Assembly (NCBI GenBank): GCA_018971905.1
Contig: JAGWZS010000070.1
Span: 1-8,616, forward strand
Source of the DNA: Rhodospirillales bacterium
Lineage (GTDB): Bacteria; Pseudomonadota; Alphaproteobacteria; Acetobacterales; Acetobacteraceae
Reading direction: 5' to 3'
DNA: 8,616 bases
Numbering within the stretch: position 1 is the first letter of the stretch; the number at the start of each line of letters is the position of its first letter. Positions 1 to 3,984 of this stretch are shown here, one piece after another. Below the pieces are notes generated by a model. It saw only the letters and a program-made list of their open reading frames with translations, made no database searches and was not told the origin of the DNA. The position numbers and the translations under genes were made by a program.

Positions 1-142
1 GTGGCTTCGGTCGCCATCGCACGGGCCGGAGGCGCTTCAGCGAGGCGTTGGCCGGAGGGCGGGTTTGACGGGTGGATCCACATGGCGGCGGTATTGGCAC
101 AACTCTGGCCCCAGTTACAGGCCTTGATTGGCGCGAGCAAAC
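1..142. other. No recognisable gene at left edge
   Basis: This GC-rich stretch lies downstream of the vapC stop codon. Several frames on both strands stay open by virtue of the base composition. The translations, for example a proline- and alanine-rich reading on the minus strand and a reading with FDGWIHMAAVLAQLW on the plus strand, match no family I recognise. It could hold the end of a gene cut by the window edge, but nothing supports a call. No repeat, tRNA or terminator hairpin was evident. Confidence 0.4.
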
Positions 143-532
143 TCAGCCTAAATCCGCGTGCGAGAAATCTTTGCCTTTATAGAGAAGCGGGATGCCATGT
201 GCCTTGGCGCAGGCGTAAGAAAGGCAGTCAACCAGATTGGGCTGGGCGGGATGGCCCCGGCCTTTGCCATAGTCGGCGAACGCTTTCACGGCCAGGCTGG
301 CGGTTTTGGCGTCTATTGGCGCCAGCGTGACACCTGCCTCGATCAAGAACGCCTGAATTCTCAGATCCACCTCCACCGGGTCAATCCGCAGCTTGGTCGA
401 AAGCCTCATGGCTGCTTCCAGTATCGCCAAGGCCGAGGTGCAGCATTCCGCCGCCTCGATCTTATTGGCGAATGCGGTGGCATCCGGCTCATTAGAAAGG
501 ATCGCGACGATCACCGATGTGTCGATGAACAT
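143..532 (-). CDS. vapC: VapC-type PIN-domain toxin (ribonuclease)
   Basis: This encodes a 129-residue PIN-domain protein, the normal size for a VapC toxin. VapC proteins are Mg2+-dependent endoribonucleases that cleave specific RNAs, often initiator tRNA or 23S rRNA loops, and are held inactive by a cognate VapB. The acidic active-site set is visible: D4 in the opening MFIDTS, E39 in AILEAAMR, D102 in LVDCLSYA and D122 in the C-terminal KGKDFSHADL motif. The start was chosen at the ATG immediately before FIDTS. It is preceded by a six-G run about 8 nt upstream that could serve as a ribosome binding site. The frame is open upstream into an antitoxin-like sequence with no stop between them, so translation could also produce a fused protein of 183 residues. 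Family assignment is firm; the RNA target is unknown and activity is unproven. Confidence 0.86.
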   Translation of the reverse strand: MFIDTSVIVAILSNEPDATAFANKIEAAECCTSALAILEAAMRLSTKLRIDPVEVDLRIQAFLIEAGVTLAPIDAKTASLAVKAFADYGKGRGHPAQPNLVDCLSYACAKAHGIPLLYKGKDFSHADLG

Positions 533-694
533 CAGGGATGCCCCCCACATCTCATCAATCTCTTCTTGTGTCATATCCCGCCCGCCCGGCTTGGCCATGG
601 CGGCTAGCTCGTCTGCAAGGGCGCCAAGGCGTTCCGCGAGAGATCGCTCGGCCGCCACACGGCGCTTGGCGGTATCATTACAATAGCAAATCAT
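532..694 (-). pseudogene. vapB: VapB-like antitoxin remnant, frame-fused to vapC
   Basis: About 53 residues directly upstream of vapC resemble the C-terminal half of Rv0623/PSK-type VapB antitoxins: a helical, charged stretch (AERSLAERLGALADELAAM) followed by GGRDMTQEEIDEMWG, the part that normally wraps the toxin. Two things look broken. The N-terminal ribbon-helix-helix DNA-binding portion of about 30-40 residues is absent, because the frame hits a stop (TAG) seven codons upstream of the ATG at 694. The expected stop is also missing: the run of six G (541-546 on the plus strand as C) keeps the frame open into vapC. With five G the reading would be MWG-H-P-stop, with a TGA overlapping the vapC ATG, the usual vapBC junction. 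So this is either a decayed antitoxin, a genuine fusion or a homopolymer sequencing error. Even with the stop restored, the N-terminus would still be short. Confidence 0.55.
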
Positions 695-874
695 ATGCTG
701 GCGTTCCTTGACCTATGAAAAGTCAGGAAGGCGGACGCGCTCCAAGTTTAGGGAAATTGGCTTGCGATACCGCTTACGCCACTACCCATTAACCTTAACT
801 GTCAAATTCAAAATACCAGGTGACGCCGTTGGCAAGGAAGTTGCTGTACACCGGCTTATGGACTGCTGCTTACC
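695..874. other. Divergent intergenic region between vapBC and nasT
   Basis: This spacer separates the minus-strand toxin-antitoxin genes from plus-strand nasT, so both promoters should lie here. It is more AT-rich around 787-815 than the flanking genes. I could not find a convincing -35/-10 pair in either direction. A weak interrupted inverted repeat (TGAC at 709-712, GTCA at 722-725) sits near the vapB side and could be an operator, but it is too short to call. There is no hexaloop hairpin pair of the ANTAR-target type upstream of nasT. Confidence 0.4.
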
Positions 875-1453
875 ATGAAAATCCTGCTGGCCGATTCTAA
901 TGAAGTACGTCGTGAGGCACTAATTGCGCAGTTGCTGAAGCTGGGTGCCACTTTTTCGATCACGCCCCTGGCAAGGGACGCATCGTTAATGGCTGAAGTG
1001 GAGCGGTTGCGGCCAGATGTGGTGCTGGTGGATATGGCCCGCCCGGACCGCGATGTGCTGGATTCATTGCCCGCGCTGAATGGCGCGCCGCCTGTGGTGA
1101 TGTTTCTCGACAATGATGACCCTGGCTTCATGCAACAAGCCATCAGCGCTGGGGTAAGTTCCTACCATGGGCAGGACGTGGCGCCAGATGCCGCCAAATT
1201 GGTGATGCATCTGGCTGTGGCGTTTTTCCAGCGCAACCTGCAGGTGGCGGCAAAATTGCAGGAGGTGGAGGAGCAGGCCGCCCAGCGCCGAACCATTGAC
1301 GCTGCCAAGCGGCTGCTGATGAAGGAGGAGCGGATGGGTGAACCCGCCGCCCACCGGTTTTTGCAGCGCCGCGCCATGGACCAGCAGAAACGCCTGGCCG
1401 ATGTGGCGGCCGATTATTTAGCCACGCAGACATGCCAGGGGCAAAAACCATGA
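875..1453 (+). CDS. nasT: NasT, ANTAR-domain RNA-binding antiterminator
   Basis: This 192-residue protein has a receiver-like domain (about 1-120) followed by a coiled linker and a C-terminal ANTAR domain (about 130-185). The receiver keeps D7 and D53 (in VVLVDMARPD). It lacks the usual Thr/Ser after beta-4 (it reads VVMFLDND) and the conserved Lys near beta-5 (it reads VSSYHGQDV), typical of NasT-like pseudo-receivers not controlled by ordinary phosphotransfer. The ANTAR segment carries the RRTIDAAKRLLMKEERMGEPAAHRFLQRRAMD signature, split across three predicted helices. In characterised systems NasT binds a two-hairpin leader RNA and lets polymerase read through into nitrate-assimilation genes, while NasS sequesters it when nitrate and nitrite are absent. 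The ATG at 875 is the only plausible start in frame. No Shine-Dalgarno is apparent close to it; the nearest purine run is about 35 nt upstream. It overlaps nasS by 4 nt. Confidence 0.92.
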   Translation: MKILLADSNEVRREALIAQLLKLGATFSITPLARDASLMAEVERLRPDVVLVDMARPDRDVLDSLPALNGAPPVVMFLDNDDPGFMQQAISAGVSSYHGQDVAPDAAKLVMHLAVAFFQRNLQVAAKLQEVEEQAAQRRTIDAAKRLLMKEERMGEPAAHRFLQRRAMDQQKRLADVAADYLATQTCQGQKP

Positions 1454-2436
1454 ATGAACCAATCCGCTTAGGGCTGCTGCGGCTATGCGATGCCGCGCCC
1501 GTGATTCTGGCCAAGCATGAAGGGCTGTTTGCCGAGGCTGGGCTGGAGGTGGCGCTTTCTGTCGAGCCATCCTGGGCGAATATAGCCGATAAATTGGCTT
1601 ATAATATGCTGGATGGGGCGGTGATGCTGCCGCCTCTGGCAATAGCTTGCGCCGCCGGGCTGCGCGGGCGGAAAATGGCGCTGGCGGTGCCGATGAGCCT
1701 CTCCGCAGAGGGCAACAGCGTTACGCTTTCCACCGCCTGCCAGGAGCTCTTCGACCAACATGGCATGGCCGGGTTGGCGGCGTGCAAGCGCCTGCGCCTA
1801 GCGGTGGTGCACGGGTTCTCCTCGCATGACTTGCTGCTACGCCACTGGCTTACCACCCAGGGCGTCCAGCCGGACCGGGGTGTGGAGATTACCGTGCTGC
1901 CGCCTGCCGAAATGGTAGGCAGCCTGGCCGCTGGCGCCATTGACGGGTTTTGCGTCGGCGCACCCTGGGGGTTGGTGGCAGCCAAGGCGGGCATGGGGTT
2001 CACCGCTTGCCGCAGCCGAGACATCTGGCCGGGGCATCCTGAAAAATGCCTGGCGCTGCAAGCGGATTTTGCGACCACGGCACCGGAGCGCCTGAACATT
2101 ATGTTGCAGGTTCTGCTGCGTGCACAACGTGAATGCGCCGCCCCCGAAGCGCGCGCCAAACTGGCGGCATTGCTTGAGCGGCCGGAATATCTCGACCTTC
2201 CGGCGGACCTGCTGGCCGAGGCGCTGGACAGCGCAGAAGGTGGCCCCAGTTTTATTGCCCCTTACCCGTCTGTTACGAAGGCACAATGGTATGCCAGGCA
2301 GATGCAGCACTGGGGCAAGGCGCCCGCCGGGCTGGAGGACATAACAGCGCAGCTCTACCGCCCCGACCTGTTTTTGCGCGCGGGCGGAAAGCGTGAAACA
2401 GACGCGCCGACACCGATGGAAGTCGTTTCTGAGTAA
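1450..2436 (+). CDS. nasS: NasS, cytoplasmic nitrate/nitrite sensor
   Basis: This encodes 328 residues related to the NrtA/CmpA nitrate-binding proteins of ABC transporters, but with no signal peptide or lipobox: the protein opens MNEPIRLGLLRLCDAAP, directly at beta-strand 1 of the binding fold. Family motifs include KHEGLFAEAGLEV (22-34), LDGAVMLPPLA (54-64), VGAPWG (169-174) and WPGHPEK (193-199). Such soluble homologues paired with NasT act as sensors: apo-NasS binds NasT, and nitrate or nitrite releases it. I chose the ATG at 1450 because it forms an ATGA overlap with the nasT stop and has an AGGGG ribosome binding site 8 nt upstream. An in-frame ATG at 1432 would add six residues (MPGAKT) but has a poorer context. 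The overlap implies translational coupling and near-equal production of sensor and regulator, as expected for a 1:1 inhibitory complex. The protein is somewhat shorter than transport-type NrtA. Confidence 0.9.
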   Translation: MNEPIRLGLLRLCDAAPVILAKHEGLFAEAGLEVALSVEPSWANIADKLAYNMLDGAVMLPPLAIACAAGLRGRKMALAVPMSLSAEGNSVTLSTACQELFDQHGMAGLAACKRLRLAVVHGFSSHDLLLRHWLTTQGVQPDRGVEITVLPPAEMVGSLAAGAIDGFCVGAPWGLVAAKAGMGFTACRSRDIWPGHPEKCLALQADFATTAPERLNIMLQVLLRAQRECAAPEARAKLAALLERPEYLDLPADLLAEALDSAEGGPSFIAPYPSVTKAQWYARQMQHWGKAPAGLEDITAQLYRPDLFLRAGGKRETDAPTPMEVVSE

Positions 2437-2451
2437 ATCCTGGTTCATTAC

Positions 2452-2488
2452 TGCCCGTTTTTTGTCCCCAGGGCTTAAAGTACGGGCA
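2452..2488 (+). terminator. Possible hairpin after nasS
   Basis: A perfect 7-bp inverted repeat, TGCCCGT (2452-2458) and ACGGGCA (2482-2488), lies 15 nt after the nasS stop. The intervening 23 nt can add a TTT/AAA extension (2459-2461 with 2477-2479). There is no clean U-run directly after the 3' arm; what follows is AGCTTCGTTTTG, so it is a poor intrinsic terminator by itself. It may end or stabilise the nasTS message, or be incidental. Confidence 0.3.
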
Positions 2489-2523
2489 AGCTTCGTTTTG
2501 ATTCAATATTTTTTATAAAAAAC

Positions 2524-2543
2524 ACTGTTGAGTTCTCAACTGT
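2524..2543. promoter_or_regulatory. Palindromic operator-like site upstream of narK leader
   Basis: A perfect 6-bp palindrome, GTTGAG-TT-CTCAAC (2527-2540), extends imperfectly to ACT...TGT on either side, with one T/T mismatch. It sits immediately downstream of an AT-rich tract (2501-2523, including TATAAA at 2514-2519) and about 160 nt before narK. A two-fold-symmetric site in the control region of a nitrogen-regulated operon is a reasonable candidate for a dimeric transcription factor. I cannot match it to a named regulator, and I cannot fix the transcription start, because no good -35 partner lies 16-18 nt upstream of TATAAA. Confidence 0.4.
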
Positions 2544-2582
2544 AAATCTGCTTCATCGAATTATGCGGTGAGACTGCCGCGC

Positions 2583-2611
2583 ACTTTCCGATCAACGGAG
2601 ATTAGGAAAGT
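2583..2611 (+). promoter_or_regulatory. ANTAR-target hairpin P1 in narK leader
   Basis: This is a strong RNA stem-loop. The left arm 2583-2593 pairs with 2600-2611 over 11 bp (one G-U pair, 2590/2603, and a single bulged A at 2604), closing the six-base loop AACGGA (2594-2599). The A at loop position 1 and G at position 4 are the invariant bases of the RNA element recognised by ANTAR proteins such as NasT, NasR and EutV. It lies in the untranslated leader of narK, two genes downstream of nasT, which is where a NasT target is expected. The pairing and loop are read directly from the sequence; binding by NasT is inferred. Confidence 0.68.
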
Positions 2612-2612
2612 T

Positions 2613-2640
2613 AGAACCGGGGAGAACCCCGTTCTTTGAT
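2613..2640 (+). terminator. GC-rich leader hairpin, candidate attenuator
   Basis: Two bases after P1 a compact hairpin can form: AGAA-CGGGG (2613-2622, with C2617 bulged) pairs with CCCCG-TTCT (2627-2635) around the tetraloop AGAA (2623-2626), giving nine base pairs. The 3' side runs into TTCTTTGAT, which is U-rich but interrupted, so it is a moderate rather than a textbook intrinsic terminator. In Klebsiella nasF a NasR-bound hairpin precedes just such a terminator, and its position here suggests the same job: stop transcription unless NasT binds the leader. Confidence 0.45.
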
Positions 2641-2643
2641 GTA

Positions 2644-2663
2644 GCAGGCCAAAGATGGCCGGC
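2644..2663 (+). promoter_or_regulatory. Candidate ANTAR-target hairpin P2 in narK leader
   Basis: GGCC (2647-2650) pairs with GGCC (2657-2660) around the hexaloop AAAGAT (2651-2656), again with A at position 1 and G at position 4. The stem continues past an A/G mismatch with two more pairs (2644-2645 with 2662-2663). ANTAR targets consist of two such hairpins in tandem, so this is the natural partner of P1. The stem is short and the spacing from P1 (32 nt, occupied by another hairpin) is long, so this half is less certain. Confidence 0.45.
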
Positions 2664-2665
2664 GT

Positions 2666-2685
2666 GTGGCGCGATACGGCGCTAC
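2666..2685 (+). promoter_or_regulatory. Hairpin just upstream of narK ribosome binding site
   Basis: GTGGCGC (2666-2672) and GCGCTAC (2679-2685) form a continuous 7-bp stem (one G-U pair) around the six-base loop GATACG. It ends five bases before the AGG (2690-2692) that precedes the narK ATG. The loop lacks A at position 1 and G at position 4 cannot be assigned, so it is not an ANTAR target. There is no U-run after it. It may protect the message, keep the ribosome site single-stranded, or be incidental. Confidence 0.35.
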
Positions 2686-2698
2686 GACCAGGTGCTTA

Positions 2699-3925
2699 AT
2701 GTCTCAAGCGCAGAGCAAGAGCTTTTTCAAATCCGGCCATTTCGCCACGTTGCTGGCCGCGTTTCTGTATTTCGATTTCAGCTTCATGTGCTGGGTGTTG
2801 TTGGGGCCGCTGGGCATACAGATCGCCAAGGCGCTCAATCTGGACCCGGCCCATAAGGGTTTGATGGTGGCAACACCGGTTCTGGCGGGTGCGCTGCTGC
2901 GGCTGTTCACCGGCACGTTGGCCGACCATATAGGCGGCAAAAAAGCGGGCATTTTTTCGCAGATTGTCGTTATCCTCGGCCTTGCCGCCGCCTGGCTGTT
3001 TGGCGTGCCTGGCTTTGCCGCCATTTTGGGGCTGGGCGTGGTGCTGGGCATGGGGGGAGCATCTTTCGCCATCGCATTGCCAATGGCCGCGCGCTGGTAT
3101 CCGGTGGAGCATAAGGGCAAGGCTATGGGCCTTACCGGGGCAGGGAATTTTGGCACTGTGCTGGCAGCTTTATTCGCGCCTGGCCTTGGCCTGGCTTTTG
3201 GCTGGACCAACGTATTCGGCATAGCGGCGGGCGTGATGCTGGTGGTACTGGTGGTGTTCATCGCCCTCGCCAAGGATGCGCCCGAGCAGGTGACTAAGAA
3301 AAATCTGCGCTCCTATCTGCAGGTTCTTGGTATGATAGATACATACTGGTTCATGCTGTTCTATGGCGTAACATTCGGCGGGTTTGTCGGGCTTGCATCC
3401 TCCTTGCCGATTTATTTCCATACGCAATACGGCCTCACCCCGATACAGGCGGGCTATGCCAGCGCGGTCTGCGTGTTTGTCGGCTCGCTGTTCCGGCCCA
3501 TCGGCGGCTGGCTGGCAGACCGTGTAGGCGGCATCAACGTGCTGGCGGTGCTTTACGCGCTAGCCTGCGCGGCCCTGGTGACGGTAAGCTTTGGTTTGCC
3601 AAACCTTGCTTCCGCGCTAGGGGTTTTTGCCATCGCCATGTTTGCGCTGGGGACAGGCAATGGCGCAGTGTTTCAGCTTGTGCCTGTGCGGTACGTGAAA
3701 GAGATCGGCGTTGTTACCGGCGTGGTAGGCTGCGCGGGTGGTCTGGGTGGGTTCTACCTCGCCTCTTCACTCGGGTTTTCCAGGCAATGGACAGGTTCCT
3801 ACCAGGACGGCTTCCTGATCTTCGCTGGCCTTGCCCTGGTTGCCTTCATCGGCATCAACATCGTCCGCAATGAATGGCGCATGAGCTTCTCTCGCGGTTA
3901 TGCGGAAGGCTCTGTTCGTATCTAA
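2699..3925 (+). CDS. narK: NarK/NasA-type nitrate/nitrite transporter (MFS)
   Basis: This is a 408-residue inner-membrane protein of the major facilitator superfamily, nitrate/nitrite porter family, with about 12 hydrophobic helices starting at ATLLAAFLYFDFSFMCWVLL (16-35). The two glycine-rich nitrate signatures are clear: GLGVVLGMGGASFAIALPMA (111-130) continuing to GNFG, and GTGNGAVFQLVPVRY (318-332) followed by GVVGCAGGLGGF (341-352). The substrate-binding arginines of the family correspond to R68 (ALLRLFTG) and R266 (SLFRPIGG). The protein is expected to bring nitrate in for the downstream reductases. I placed the start at ATG 2699, since SKSFFKSGHFATL is the normal N-terminus of the family and an AGG lies 6 nt upstream. 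A GTG at 2666 would add 11 residues that fall in a hairpin. It is the first gene of the nitrate operon, downstream of the candidate NasT-responsive leader. Transport direction cannot be read from sequence. Confidence 0.92.
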   Translation: MSQAQSKSFFKSGHFATLLAAFLYFDFSFMCWVLLGPLGIQIAKALNLDPAHKGLMVATPVLAGALLRLFTGTLADHIGGKKAGIFSQIVVILGLAAAWLFGVPGFAAILGLGVVLGMGGASFAIALPMAARWYPVEHKGKAMGLTGAGNFGTVLAALFAPGLGLAFGWTNVFGIAAGVMLVVLVVFIALAKDAPEQVTKKNLRSYLQVLGMIDTYWFMLFYGVTFGGFVGLASSLPIYFHTQYGLTPIQAGYASAVCVFVGSLFRPIGGWLADRVGGINVLAVLYALACAALVTVSFGLPNLASALGVFAIAMFALGTGNGAVFQLVPVRYVKEIGVVTGVVGCAGGLGGFYLASSLGFSRQWTGSYQDGFLIFAGLALVAFIGINIVRNEWRMSFSRGYAEGSVRI

Positions 3926-3984
3926 CAAACCGCAATTCCGGGCGCCAGAAACGCCGGGGCATAGAATCATAAGGAGAGTCCGCC

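Noticed and set aside
158..607. Plus-strand open frame of 149 codons opposite vapBC
   Set aside because: It lies entirely antisense to the VapC/VapB reading, which has clear PIN-domain motifs; its translation resembles no protein family.
669..773. Inverted pair GCGGTATC (669-676) and GATACCGC (766-773)
   Set aside because: It is only eight bases, 90 bp apart, with one copy inside coding sequence; this is expected by chance in a window this size.
1432..1449. Earlier ATG for nasS adding MPGAKT
   Set aside because: The ATG at 1450 forms the ATGA overlap and has a well-spaced AGGGG; the extra residues are not part of the family fold.
1599..2159. Minus-strand open frame of 186 codons within nasS
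   Set aside because: It is a high-GC shadow of nasS, with serine- and arginine-rich content and no recognisable domain.
2498..2519. TTGATT and TATAAA as a sigma-70 promoter for narK
   Set aside because: The spacing between the two boxes is only 10 bp, too short for a functional promoter; no better -35 was found, and no GG-N10-GC sigma-54 site was convincing.
2666..2698. GTG start for narK adding 11 residues
   Set aside because: The extension is not family-like, falls in a stable hairpin, and the ATG at 2699 begins the conserved N-terminus with an AGG in place.
2704..3273. Minus-strand open frame of 189 codons within narK
   Set aside because: It is antisense to the conserved transmembrane helices and nitrate signature of narK, so it is a compositional shadow.
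3926..3984. Short GC-rich hairpin between narK and nirB as a terminator
   Set aside because: The pairing is interrupted and lacks a U-run, and the strong nirB ribosome site follows at once, consistent with read-through in one operon.
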